Shown: positions 1-7,643 of the stretch, one piece after another
Position numbering within the stretch: the first letter of the stretch is position 1
How the letters are laid out: each line of letters opens with the position of its first letter
NCBI GenBank assembly: GCA_014729675.1
Contig: WJJM01000069.1
Coordinates: forward strand, 1-44,530
Direction: 5' to 3'
From: Candidatus Woesearchaeota archaeon
GTDB taxonomy: Archaea; Nanobdellota; Nanobdellia; Woesearchaeales; WJKL01
Length of the DNA: 44,530 bases
Notes under the pieces: model-generated
The model's database searches: none
Seen by the model: the letters and a program-made list of their open reading frames with translations, nothing else
Told to the model about the DNA's origin: nothing
Translations under genes and position numbers: made by a program

Positions 1-81
1 AGGCAAGGCATTAAGTTGACCAAAGGGGTGGGAAACTGTGGATTTCAACGGGAAACTGAGTTAAGTATGCAGATCAAGTGA
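1..81 (+). CDS. possible C-terminal tail of an upstream gene
   Basis: The frame starting at base 1 stays open for 26 codons and stops at TGA 79-81. It would be the end of a gene that begins before the window. The translated tail is short, basic and not recognisable. An open frame of this length can arise by chance, so this is only a possibility. Confidence 0.2.
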   Translation, partial: RQGIKLTKGVGNCGFQRETELSMQIK

Positions 82-110
82 TTGGAATACAAAAATCACA
101 GATTTTTGAG

Positions 111-128
111 TGTAGTCTTAAGACTACA
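111..128. repeat. 18-base perfect palindrome upstream of translin
   Basis: Bases 111-128 (TGTAGTCTTAAGACTACA) equal their own reverse complement. They lie just after a second small inverted repeat (AAAAATC at 91-97, GATTTTT at 101-107) and about 30 bases upstream of the TATA box for the translin gene. The position suits an operator or the terminator hairpin of the preceding gene; the sequence alone does not decide. Confidence 0.5.
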
Positions 129-156
129 TTCGGAGATACTGAATCAGATAAAAAGA

Positions 157-164
157 TTTATAAA
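157..164 (+). promoter_or_regulatory. TATA box of the translin gene
   Basis: TTTATAAA is centred about 28 bases before ATG 189. This is the spacing seen before several other starts here (2643, 7016, 27812) and fits archaeal leaderless transcription. It favours ATG 189 over the in-frame GTG at 78. Confidence 0.55.
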
Positions 165-188
165 GCAATTTTCATACTTGTTCTTAAA

Positions 189-770
189 ATGCTGGATAAG
201 AAAGATTTCAATGAGATGAAGAAAGAATTTGACGAATATGATGATGTAAGAGAGAAGGTCATAAAGAAAAGCAGAGATATACTGAAATTGTCTAAACAGA
301 TAATATATTCGGTCCATAGGGACGAGATAGATGAATGTGAGAAGCTTATCAATACTATAAGGAAAGAGAAGAAACAGGTTGAAAAGCTTATAGATGGGAA
401 TTCAAAGCTGGAAAATCAGGGAGCTTATAGGGTTGCTATCGGAGAATATGTAGAGGCTCTGCTTTATTATCATTTTATCAAGGATGGGAGAATTGTTAAA
501 CATGATGACCTTGATGTGAATACTGAACATTATCTTTTTGGGCTTATAGATCTGACCGGGGAACTTGGGCGTAAGGCTGTTCAGTTGGCTGGGAAGGACA
601 GTTTTGACGAGGTTGTCAAGATAAAAGAATCAGTTTCAGAGATATATGGAGAACTGTTGAAGTTTGATTTTCGTGATTCAGACATGAGGCGGAAGTTTGA
701 TAGTGTGAAATATGACCTTAAGAAACTGGAAGATCTTGTTTTGGATCTGAAGCTGAAGGGGAAAATATAG
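189..770 (+). CDS. translin family protein (archaeal)
   Basis: Translin-family proteins are all-helical, single-strand nucleic-acid-binding proteins that assemble into octameric barrels; eukaryotic relatives act in RNA processing with TRAX. The product is 193 residues from ATG 189, the usual archaeal length. It carries the family's C-terminal signature: a GELGRKAV stretch followed by SDMRRKFDSVKYDLKKLEDL. The first two thirds are charged helices. An in-frame GTG at 78 would add 37 residues, but the TATA box at 157-164 would then lie inside the gene, so ATG 189 is preferred. The DJ-1-like gene follows after 8 bases and may be co-transcribed. The family call is firm; the cellular role in archaea is unsettled. 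Confidence 0.85.
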   Translation: MLDKKDFNEMKKEFDEYDDVREKVIKKSRDILKLSKQIIYSVHRDEIDECEKLINTIRKEKKQVEKLIDGNSKLENQGAYRVAIGEYVEALLYYHFIKDGRIVKHDDLDVNTEHYLFGLIDLTGELGRKAVQLAGKDSFDEVVKIKESVSEIYGELLKFDFRDSDMRRKFDSVKYDLKKLEDLVLDLKLKGKI

Positions 771-778
771 GTGATAAT

Positions 779-1306
779 ATGAAAAAAGCTTTACTAATAG
801 TTGCGCAGAACGGTTATCAGCCCGTGGAGTATGTTGATACAAAAGACGAGCTGGAGAAAGCTGGAGTTTCTGTTACAGTTGCGAGTTTTGAAAAAGCAGA
901 GGCTATAGCTTCTGATGGAAGCAAGATAATGGTTGACATGGGATTTAATGATGTTGATGTTTCTGATTATAGTGCTGTTGTTCTTATCGGAGGCCCTGGA
1001 TCTGAGGTTGAGCTCAGGGGCAATGAAAAAGTTAAGGAGATAGTCCAATCTGCTGACAATGCACATAAGGTGATCGCTGCTATCTGCTATTCCCCTGTTA
1101 TATTAGCCGAAGCAAGGCTTTTGAAAGACAGAAAGGCCGCTGTGTGGAATTTAGACGGAAAGCAGAAAGAAATTCTTGCTGCTGAAGGAGCAACATATTC
1201 TGAAGAAGACGTTGTTATAGATACAAGGATAATAACTGCAAATGGTCCTGCTGCTACAAGGGATTTTGGGAAAGCTATAGTTAAGGTATTAGAAGAGCAG
1301 GGTTGA
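779..1306 (+). CDS. DJ-1/PfpI family protein
   Basis: A 175-residue single-domain protein of the DJ-1/PfpI glutamine-amidotransferase-like superfamily. The nucleophile-elbow cysteine is C103 in AAICYSP, and the acidic partner is probably E17. The VVLIGGPGS segment (about 67-75) forms the usual glycine-rich turn before the elbow. Members act as intracellular peptidases, glyoxalases or deglycases, or as stress chaperones; the sequence does not tell which. It starts 8 bases after translin, with a short purine-rich spacer and no clear terminator between them, so a two-gene operon is likely. The converging tgt gene ends about 100 bases downstream. Confidence 0.85.
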   Translation: MKKALLIVAQNGYQPVEYVDTKDELEKAGVSVTVASFEKAEAIASDGSKIMVDMGFNDVDVSDYSAVVLIGGPGSEVELRGNEKVKEIVQSADNAHKVIAAICYSPVILAEARLLKDRKAAVWNLDGKQKEILAAEGATYSEEDVVIDTRIITANGPAATRDFGKAIVKVLEEQG

Positions 1307-1407
1307 GAAAAAGATTTAGTTTATTTTTTAATTATAGTCCTTATTTTATCTTGGGTTTACCTATTACAGGCAAACTACTTTAAGAGGGCCGGCTTAAAAA
1401 ACAGATG

Positions 1408-2502
1408 TTACTTCTTGTAGTTCTTTAAGAAATCTTTTTTGAACTTCTGGAATCTGTTTTCTTTGATTGATGTTCTTATGTCTTTCATGAAGCTGTTCAT
1501 GAAGTAGATGTTATGATAAGAAAGGTATTTTAATGCGTTTGGTTCTTTTGCTTTCATCAGATGCCTTAGATAAGCCCTTGAAAAGTTCTGGCAGACATAG
1601 CAATCGCAGTTTTTATCTAAGGGTTTAAGGTCATTCTTGTACTTGCTGTTTTTTATAACCAGTTTTCCTTTTGATGTGAATAAAGTGTTATGTCTTGCAT
1701 TTTGAGTTGGAAATGTGGAGTCAAAGCAGTCTGCTCCTGCATCTATTGCATTGATTATCTGTTCAGGGCAGCCGACCCCCATCAGATATCTTGTCTTGTT
1801 TTCCGGGAAATGCTTGACTTGAGAATTTATCATCTTGTATGTCTGTTTTGAGGGTTCTCCTATAGCTAACCCTCCAAAAGCAACTCCGTCAAAATCTAAA
1901 GAAGATATGAACTTGGCTGAAGCTTCCCTTAGATCAGGATATAAGCCTCCCTGGGCTATACCAAATAACAGCTGTTTTTTGTTCTTATGATATTTTATGC
2001 ATTCTTCTGCCCATTTATGAGTCCTTTCAACTGCTTTTATAGTTGCAGCTTTTGATTCATCATGAAGAGGCATATCGTCTATTACCATGGCAACATCTGA
2101 ATCCAATGTGTTCTGGATATTCATAAGTTTTTTTGGAGTCAATAGATGTTTTTTTCCATCAAAAGGAGATCTGAAAAGAACTCCTTTGTCTGTTGACTTT
2201 ATGAAGAAAGATTCCCTTATCTTCTGGAATCCTCCTGAGTCTGTGAATATGGCTGTGTTTAGTTTTGAGAATTTATGAATGCCTTTTGCTTTTTTTATCA
2301 AGCGTATTCCTGGCTTTAATGAAAGTATGAATGCGTTTGAGATAACACATTGTATGCCTATCTTGTTCAGTTCAAAGTTATCTATATACTTGACAGCTGT
2401 TTTTGTAGCGACTGGCATGAAGAAAGGTGTTTCTATGTTTCTTGTTTTTGTCTTTAATATTCCTGTTCTTGCCTGGTTGTCTGTGTTGATCAGTTTTAGC
2501 AT
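1408..2502 (-). CDS. tgt: tRNA-guanine transglycosylase, bacterial-type
   Basis: It exchanges guanine in tRNA for a 7-deazaguanine base. The layout is that of the bacterial queuosine enzyme (364 residues), not the longer archaeal TgtA with its PUA domain that modifies position 15. Visible residues: D88 in FTDSGGFQ (base recognition), GGLAIGE at about 210-216, nucleophile D261 in DCFDSTFPTQ, and the zinc set C299, C301, C304 and H330. The alanine-isoleucine pair in GGLAIGE resembles bacterial preQ1 enzymes more than eukaryotic queuine enzymes. The gene is divergent from aspS and has its own TATA box 31 bases upstream. The family is certain; the actual substrate and tRNA position in this archaeon are inferred. 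Confidence 0.9.
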   Translation of the reverse strand: MLKLINTDNQARTGILKTKTRNIETPFFMPVATKTAVKYIDNFELNKIGIQCVISNAFILSLKPGIRLIKKAKGIHKFSKLNTAIFTDSGGFQKIRESFFIKSTDKGVLFRSPFDGKKHLLTPKKLMNIQNTLDSDVAMVIDDMPLHDESKAATIKAVERTHKWAEECIKYHKNKKQLLFGIAQGGLYPDLREASAKFISSLDFDGVAFGGLAIGEPSKQTYKMINSQVKHFPENKTRYLMGVGCPEQIINAIDAGADCFDSTFPTQNARHNTLFTSKGKLVIKNSKYKNDLKPLDKNCDCYVCQNFSRAYLRHLMKAKEPNALKYLSYHNIYFMNSFMKDIRTSIKENRFQKFKKDFLKNYKK

Positions 2503-2528
2503 TTTTTACTTTTTTAAATCAAAAATCC

Positions 2529-2537
2529 TATTTATAG
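2529..2537 (-). promoter_or_regulatory. TATA box of tgt
   Basis: On the minus strand the bases read CTATAAATA, centred about 31 bases before the tgt start codon at 2502. A small inverted repeat (AGCAC/GTGCT, about 2536-2550) lies next to it in the divergent tgt/aspS promoter region. Confidence 0.5.
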
Positions 2538-2611
2538 CACTCGCTGTGCTCATGCAATTATACATCTCTTTCTTTCAAAAATCGAAGTAAAATTTAATTA
2601 TTATAGTAAAT

Positions 2612-2621
2612 TTTATAAATA
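2612..2621 (+). promoter_or_regulatory. TATA box of aspS
   Basis: TTTATAAATA is centred 27 bases before ATG 2643, and no Shine-Dalgarno-like stretch precedes that start. This implies a leaderless aspS transcript. Confidence 0.6.
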
Positions 2622-2642
2622 TAGTGGAAATCGGTTCTTCTT

Positions 2643-4388
2643 ATGCTAAGGACACATACATGCGGGGAACTAAATAAAGGAGATATAGGCAAAGAAGTAG
2701 AGTTATGCGGATGGAACCAGTCAAGAAGAGACCATGGGGGACTTATATTTATAGATATAAGAGACAGATATGGGTTAACACAGATAGTATTTAATCCTGA
2801 AATGAAAGAAGCCTTTGCAGCTGCTGATAAATCAAGGAGAGAGGATGTTCTTAAGATAAAAGGAAATGTCGTAGCAAGAAAGGAAGGCATGGAAAATCCT
2901 AAATTGGCTACTGGAGAGATAGAGGTTGAAGTATCTTCTATAGATGTCTTGAATGATGCTGAGACTCCACCGATAGAGGTCGAAGACAGAGTAGAAGTCA
3001 GTGAAGAGATGAGGCTGAAATACAGATATCTTGACCTTAGAAGGCCTGTTATGAACAATAGGCTATTTTTGAGGCATAAGGCTGCACAGGCTGCAAGGGA
3101 ATTTTTGAATAAAGATGGTTTTATGGAAATAGAGACCCCTCTGTTGATAAGAGCTACGCCTGAGGGGGCAAGGGACTATATAGTTCCATCAAGAGTAAAT
3201 ACAGGAGATTTTTATTCTCTTCCACAAAGCCCTCAGTTGTATAAGCAGATACTAATGGTATCAGGCATGGACAAGTATTATCAGTTGGCAAGATGCCTTA
3301 GAGATGAAGATCTTAGACAGGATAGGCAGCCGGAATTCACACAAATAGATCTAGAGATGAGTTTTGTCGAGCAGGAAGATATCCTTAAATTAAGTGAAGG
3401 CCTGATAAGGCATATATGGAAGAAGGTTCTTGATATCGATATAGAAAAAAATATTCCAAGAATCACTTATAAAGAAGCTATGGATAAGTACGGTAGTGAC
3501 AAGCCAGATCTGAGATTCGGGCTTGAGCTTATAGATGTTACAGATATTGTGAAAGAATCTGATTTTGGCGTGTTCAAGCAGGCTGAAAAAGTTAAATGTA
3601 TAAATCCTGTCAAGGAATTTTCAAGAAAGGATTTTGATGCATATGTAGACTTCTGCCAGAAGAACGGTGCAAAAGGCATGGCCTGGATGAAGGTTACAGA
3701 GAAAGGCCTTGAATCGAATATCGTGAAGTTTTTCAATGAAGATATACAGAAGAAACTTCTGGAGAAAACAAAAGCAAAGAAAGGCTCAGCATTGATGTTT
3801 ATAGCTGATAAAGAGAAAAAAACGAATGAGATACTTGGAGGATTGAGAGTCAAAATAGGGCATGATCTTGAACTCATAGACCACAATGAATTTAAGTTCT
3901 GCTGGGTCACTGATTTTCCTTTGTTTGAAAGGGATGAAGATTCAGGAAAATGGGCTCCTATGCATCATATATTCTCTATGCCTAAGAAAGATCTGATGAA
4001 ATTCATGGAAACAGACCCTTCTAAAGTTACAGGTGACCTTTATGATCTTGTACTTAACGGTGTTGAGTTAGGAGGGGGAAGCATAAGGATACACAAGAAA
4101 GACATCCAGGAAAAGGTCCTGAATGTGATAGGTATGGACTATAAGCAGGCTGAAGAAAGATTTGGTTTTCTTCTTGAAAGTTTTAAGTATGGAGCTCCCC
4201 CTCATGGAGGCATAGCTTTTGGGTTTGACAGGCTTTGCGCTCTGCTGAATGGTATAAATGATATAAGGGAGGTAATGGCTTTTCCTAAGAACAAGGCAGC
4301 TGAATGTCCTATGGATGGAAGCCCTTCAGAAGTTCCTGCAGAGCAGCTGAAAGAGCTCCACCTAAAAGTTGAGAAAGCCAAAAAATAA
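2643..4388 (+). CDS. aspS: aspartyl-tRNA synthetase, bacterial-type with GAD domain
   Basis: It charges tRNA-Asp (and possibly tRNA-Asn) with aspartate. At 581 residues it matches the bacterial class, while typical archaeal AspRS has about 430-440. Domains: N-terminal OB-fold anticodon-binding domain (about 1-110), class II catalytic core with the SLPQSPQLYKQ loop and the motif 2 region CLRDEDLRQDRQPEFTQ, the GAD insertion (about 290-400), and motif 3 GGIAFGFDRL near the C-terminus. A GatCAB operon lies 2.6 kb downstream and makes a non-discriminating role plausible: Asp-tRNA-Asn made here would be converted to Asn-tRNA-Asn. That is inference. A small zinc-ribbon gene begins one base after the stop. 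Confidence 0.95.
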   Translation: MLRTHTCGELNKGDIGKEVELCGWNQSRRDHGGLIFIDIRDRYGLTQIVFNPEMKEAFAAADKSRREDVLKIKGNVVARKEGMENPKLATGEIEVEVSSIDVLNDAETPPIEVEDRVEVSEEMRLKYRYLDLRRPVMNNRLFLRHKAAQAAREFLNKDGFMEIETPLLIRATPEGARDYIVPSRVNTGDFYSLPQSPQLYKQILMVSGMDKYYQLARCLRDEDLRQDRQPEFTQIDLEMSFVEQEDILKLSEGLIRHIWKKVLDIDIEKNIPRITYKEAMDKYGSDKPDLRFGLELIDVTDIVKESDFGVFKQAEKVKCINPVKEFSRKDFDAYVDFCQKNGAKGMAWMKVTEKGLESNIVKFFNEDIQKKLLEKTKAKKGSALMFIADKEKKTNEILGGLRVKIGHDLELIDHNEFKFCWVTDFPLFERDEDSGKWAPMHHIFSMPKKDLMKFMETDPSKVTGDLYDLVLNGVELGGGSIRIHKKDIQEKVLNVIGMDYKQAEERFGFLLESFKYGAPPHGGIAFGFDRLCALLNGINDIREVMAFPKNKAAECPMDGSPSEVPAEQLKELHLKVEKAKK

Positions 4389-4389
4389 G

Positions 4390-4518
4390 ATGGAATGTGA
4401 AGAATGCCACAGTGTGATGGAAAAGAGAGGAATCATGGAAAGCGGGAATTCTGTATATGATAAATTCGTTTGCAAGAACTGCGGATGGGAAAAGACTGTC
4501 TGCAGAGGATTGAAATAA
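4390..4518 (+). CDS. small zinc-ribbon protein (42 aa)
   Basis: ATG 4390 opens a 42-codon frame ending at TAA 4516-4518. The product has two C-x2-C pairs (CEEC near residues 3-6, CKNC near 28-31) plus one further cysteine near the C-terminus, typical of a one-ribbon zinc-binding protein. It starts one base after aspS and ends 7 bases before the ITPase gene, so it is almost certainly in the same operon. Function unknown; it resembles the short zinc ribbons found beside archaeal translation genes. Confidence 0.7.
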   Translation: MECEECHSVMEKRGIMESGNSVYDKFVCKNCGWEKTVCRGLK

Positions 4519-4525
4519 TCCCCTT

Positions 4526-5086
4526 ATGAAAATAAATCTTGTAACCGGAAACAAGAATAAAGTTGGAGAATATAAAAGATTATTTTCTGAAGAAGGCATC
4601 GAAGTTGAGCATCTGGAGATAGATTATCCTGAATTGAGGCATGATTCTTTTGAAGAGATAACAAAAGAAGCTGCAGAAAGGGTATCTGATGAGACTGGAA
4701 AGGTGGTAGTTCTTGAAGACGGAGGATTTTTTGTCGAATCCTTGGATGGATTCCCCGGAGTAAGTTCTGCTTATTTTTTCAAAAGGCTTGGAAGCCAGGG
4801 GATACTGAAGCTGATGCAAGACATTGACGAAAGGAGATGTTATTATAAGGTTGCTGTAGCTTACTGCGAGCCTGGAGAAAAAGCTGAAATCTTTGTGGGA
4901 GAGGAAAAAGGCAGGGTTGCTGGATCTGAAAAAGGGGAGAATGGCTGGGGATATGACAATATATTTATCCCTGAAGGCAGTGAACAGACATATGGAGAGA
5001 TAAAGAAAGAAGAGGATATATGCCTTTTCAGGCAGATAGCTGTGAAAAAGCTTATGGAGTTTCTGACAAGGCACAGATCTGACTAA
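4526..5086 (+). CDS. XTP/dITP diphosphatase (Ham1/RdgB family)
   Basis: It hydrolyses non-canonical purine triphosphates (ITP, dITP, XTP) to monophosphates and so keeps deaminated bases out of DNA and RNA. The 186-residue product has the complete family pattern: N-terminal TGNKNKV substrate loop, LEDGGFFVESLDGFPG with catalytic acidic residues (about 68-83), and GWGYDNIFIPEG (about 139-150). Length is normal. It follows the zinc-ribbon gene after 7 bases and is probably in the aspS operon. Confidence 0.93.
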   Translation: MKINLVTGNKNKVGEYKRLFSEEGIEVEHLEIDYPELRHDSFEEITKEAAERVSDETGKVVVLEDGGFFVESLDGFPGVSSAYFFKRLGSQGILKLMQDIDERRCYYKVAVAYCEPGEKAEIFVGEEKGRVAGSEKGENGWGYDNIFIPEGSEQTYGEIKKEEDICLFRQIAVKKLMEFLTRHRSD

Positions 5087-5151
5087 TCTGATACAATAAA
5101 ACATATAAGTAAGCTGTTTCTTTGAGGTTTTAGAAAAAAGGTGTTTATGGT

Positions 5152-5892
5152 ATGGAGATAAGTGTTATAGCTTCTGGAAGCAACGGCAACTGTTGTTTGG
5201 TTGAGGAAAAAGATATTAGCCTGCTGATAGATGCAGGAAAGTCTGGAAGAGAGATAGAACAAAGGATGCAAAGGCTTGGAAAATCTGCTGAAGATATAGA
5301 CGGGATCTTGATTACGCATTCACATTCTGACCATATTTCAGGGGCAGGAGTTTTAGCGAGAAGATATGGTGTTCCTATCTATGCATCTAAAGAGATATAT
5401 TCTGAATCAAGATTTAAGTTAGGAGATGTTGAAGCAAGGGAGTTTGATGTTAAAAGAAATTTTAAAATCAAGGGTTTGGATGTAAAGCCAATAGCTACAT
5501 CCCATAATGTCTCCAGCTGCGGATATGTTATCGGGAATTTTGGACTTTTTACTGATACAGGAAAAGTTACAAAACAGGTTGAAGATACACTGCCTAAACT
5601 AAAAGGAGTCTTGCTTGAATCCAATCATGATATCGACATGGTACTCAATGGGCCTTATCCTGTTTTTCTTAAACAGTGGATCCTTTCTGATAAAGGTCAT
5701 CTGAGCAATCTCCATGCAAGCTCTCTGCTGCAGGCCAAAGGCAAAAACCTTAATTTTGCATTATTAGGGCATCTTTCAGGGAATAACAATACTCCTGAAG
5801 TTGTAAAAGAAGCTTTTGAGACACTGGTCAAAAGAAAGATGGATTTTTCTGTCTGTTCAAGAGATAATGAATCCGGAAAGTGGGAAATTTAA
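5152..5892 (+). CDS. MBL-fold metallo-hydrolase, YycJ/WalJ-like
   Basis: A 246-residue metallo-beta-lactamase-fold hydrolase with the THSHSDHI metal motif (HxHxDH, about residues 55-62), a C-terminal-half ESNHD motif and a GHLSN histidine motif. The order and spacing match bacterial YycJ/WalJ, proposed 5'-3' exonuclease-like enzymes active on DNA. The start codon ATG 5152 overlaps an upstream ATG at 5147 in another frame; the opening ISVIASGSNGNC is the conserved first strand and supports 5152. It lies downstream of the ITPase with a 65-base gap. Fold certain, substrate uncertain. Confidence 0.88.
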   Translation: MEISVIASGSNGNCCLVEEKDISLLIDAGKSGREIEQRMQRLGKSAEDIDGILITHSHSDHISGAGVLARRYGVPIYASKEIYSESRFKLGDVEAREFDVKRNFKIKGLDVKPIATSHNVSSCGYVIGNFGLFTDTGKVTKQVEDTLPKLKGVLLESNHDIDMVLNGPYPVFLKQWILSDKGHLSNLHASSLLQAKGKNLNFALLGHLSGNNNTPEVVKEAFETLVKRKMDFSVCSRDNESGKWEI

Positions 5893-5926
5893 TCAACTTT
5901 TTAAATATATCTTTATTAGCTTTTTT

Positions 5927-6292
5927 ATGGAAGTAGGAGAACTGCCTTTGGATTTTATGCATAAAGAACACAGTGAGCCAAGACAGTGGATTCTTGATTC
6001 TCTTGAAGACAGGTGCATAACAGACTATATCTTTAATAAATATATCTCTCCTGAAGACATAGCAGATGCTTTTGACGGAGCTTTTACCGGTTATCACATC
6101 TATGAGCATCTGGATAAAGGAGGAAAAAGAGAGTTTTGGTTAGTTAAAGTTCTGGGATGGTATGAAAACTTCCATAACTGCTTTGAAAGTCCATTTTATG
6201 AAGGACTTAGGGCAACTTTGGATTCATATGGTGTAGATGGATTTTATGAAAAAGCTGTTGATTTTATAATTGATAATAAAGGAAAGCTTTGA
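5927..6292 (+). CDS. conserved-looking hypothetical protein (121 aa)
   Basis: The start is placed at ATG 5927 because a TATA-like TTTTTAAATATAT lies at about 5898-5910 and the frame upstream overlaps the MBL gene. The product is acidic, with aromatic-rich stretches (YHIYEHL, WYENFHNCFE), no membrane segment and no recognised motif. It probably forms a small soluble helical domain. I do not recognise the family. Confidence 0.6.
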   Translation: MEVGELPLDFMHKEHSEPRQWILDSLEDRCITDYIFNKYISPEDIADAFDGAFTGYHIYEHLDKGGKREFWLVKVLGWYENFHNCFESPFYEGLRATLDSYGVDGFYEKAVDFIIDNKGKL

Positions 6293-6322
6293 AAAGATTT
6301 TTAAACCAATAAAAAAATATTG

Positions 6323-6709
6323 ATGTATCATTCCCCATAAACATTTTTTGATTGCATCAGTTTTAATATTTGCGGTTGGACTTTTTCTGCAGCTTAATCT
6401 TCTTGTGATTGCAAGATGGATCTTTGTAGGAGGGATGGTCTCTGTATTGATAGACATAGACATGGCTATATTTACAAATATAACTAAGAATAAAAAGATA
6501 AAAAATTCTCAAATCCTAAACTGCTTTTTAACAGATATGATGATCTTATGCACTTATTAGTAAAATCAGGTGCTGTGAAGACTGCTTTAGTATCGCATCT
6601 TATCTTATCTGTGTTATTTTTGTCAATTTTTTGTCTCTTTATTAGTTCTTATTTTATCCCTGTGGTTATCGGAGTTTTATCACATATGACTGGGGTGGAT
6701 GAGTATTAA
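6323..6709 (+). pseudogene. frameshifted membrane protein (metal-dependent-hydrolase-like)
   Basis: Three frames join into one sensible protein. ATG 6323 starts MYHS; losing one C from the CCCC run at 6333-6336 would continue it as HKHFLIASVLIFAVGL. That frame holds two membrane segments and the motif GGMVSVLIDID, then meets a stop at about 6560. The next frame from about 6495 onward (starting KDKKFSNPKLLFNRYDD) contains another membrane segment and ends SHMTGVDEY at TAA 6707. The His/Asp-rich ends resemble small archaeal YdjM-like inner-membrane hydrolase relatives. A TATA-like TTTTTAAACC precedes ATG 6323 by about 25 bases. Both breaks fall in homopolymers (a C run and an A-rich run), so sequencing or assembly error is an alternative to real decay. 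Confidence 0.55.
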
Positions 6710-6935
6710 GAAAATTCTTTTTTTAGGATAGTGTAAGGTAGTTTTTCATCTGCTCTTTTGTTATATAATCTTAATATCTCTTTTATCTGTTTTGGTTTAT
6801 AATATATCTTATCATCTTTTATCCTGAATGTGCTGATGTTAGCTTTTTCTCTTGCTTCTGTAAGTCTGCATAATGACGCAAGGTAGCTTGTTCATTGTAA
6901 AATTTTACTACATCATTTAGGGCCATATAATCCAT
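6706..6935 (-). pseudogene. frameshifted small hypothetical protein
   Basis: Read on the minus strand from ATG 6935, the first frame gives MDYMALNDVVKFYNEQ and then stops early. From about 6885 a different frame reads YLASLCRLTEAREKANIS and continues to KKEFS and a stop at 6706. The joined product would be about 75 residues, helical and basic. A TATA-like CTTTAAAAAC lies about 27 bases upstream (around 6957-6966). The stop overlaps that of the convergent frameshifted gene. A single indel explains the break; decay and sequence error cannot be told apart here. Confidence 0.45.
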
Positions 6936-6984
6936 AATCATAGATGATGATTTGCTGTTTTTAAAGGTTAGCACAAAAGAAAAA

Positions 6985-6994
6985 TTATATAAAT
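6985..6994 (+). promoter_or_regulatory. TATA box of the gatC-A-B operon
   Basis: TTATATAAAT is centred about 26 bases before the gatC start ATG 7016, predicting a leaderless operon transcript. Confidence 0.6.
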
Positions 6995-7015
6995 GAACAG
7001 ATTTTTATCGAGGAT

Positions 7016-7300
7016 ATGAATATAGATACAAGTCTTATAGAAAATGTAGCTTCTTTAGCCAGGCTTGAGCTGAAGGATCCAGAGAAGAAGAAGTTTGTCG
7101 AAGATTTTAAGGAGATACTGAAAGCTTTTTCTGAGCTGGACAATGCAGATGTAAAAGATGTTAAGATGAGTGTGCAGCCTATAGAGATGCAGGATTCTAT
7201 GAGAGAGGATCTTAAAGAAGAAAGCCTTAGCCAGAAAGAGGCTTTGAAGAATGCTAAGCATAAGAAAGATGGATATTTTAAGGGACCGAGAGCAGTATAA
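7016..7300 (+). CDS. gatC: Asp/Glu-tRNA amidotransferase subunit C
   Basis: A 94-residue GatC, the small subunit that clamps GatA and GatB in the tRNA-dependent amidotransferase. The N-terminal VASLARLELKDPEKKKF helix and the C-terminal D-x-x-R-x-D segment (QDSMREDL) followed by KDGYFKGPRAV are the family hallmarks. It opens the operon, 26 bases from a TATA box; the next gene begins 4 bases after its stop. Together with GatA and GatB it would amidate Asp-tRNA-Asn and/or Glu-tRNA-Gln. Confidence 0.92.
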   Translation: MNIDTSLIENVASLARLELKDPEKKKFVEDFKEILKAFSELDNADVKDVKMSVQPIEMQDSMREDLKEESLSQKEALKNAKHKKDGYFKGPRAV

Positions 7301-7304
7301 AACA

Positions 7305-7643
7305 ATGAATGGAAACAATAAGACTCAGAGGATACCCGGACTGCCAAATGATATAAATTATACTGGCAAATATTACGAAAGCAAGCCCAGGCCTTCTGAC
7401 AAAGGACCAGGCTCTACTGGCATGACCTCTATGTTTGAGAGCATGATGGAAGAACTTGGTGAAGACGAAGAAACGGGTGAGACAGGCAGAGGAGGTCCTG
7501 CAGAAGATAATAGCAGACTCATAAATCTTATTAAAGAAAGCAGAAGACATAATAAAGATAGCATCAAAGAGGAAAGAAACAAAAGTGCAGCCATAATAAA
7601 TTTTAAAGATTTTTACAATAGGTTAAGGGGATATTTTAGATGA
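7305..7643 (+). CDS. hypothetical protein between gatC and gatA
   Basis: A 113-residue hydrophilic protein starting at ATG 7305, 4 bases after gatC, with its stop overlapping the gatA start (ATGA at 7640-7643). The middle is acidic and glycine-rich (EELGEDEETGETGRGG) and probably disordered; the C-terminus is basic and helical (FKDFYNRLRGYFR). There is no known domain. The tight translational coupling on both sides suggests an accessory of the amidotransferase, but that rests on position only. An upstream in-frame ATG at 7251 would overlap gatC and is less likely. Confidence 0.65.
   Translation: MNGNNKTQRIPGLPNDINYTGKYYESKPRPSDKGPGSTGMTSMFESMMEELGEDEETGETGRGGPAEDNSRLINLIKESRRHNKDSIKEERNKSAAIINFKDFYNRLRGYFR

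Noticed and set aside
78-188. GTG 78 as the translin start
   Set aside because: It would put the TATA box inside the gene and add 37 residues that are not part of the family.
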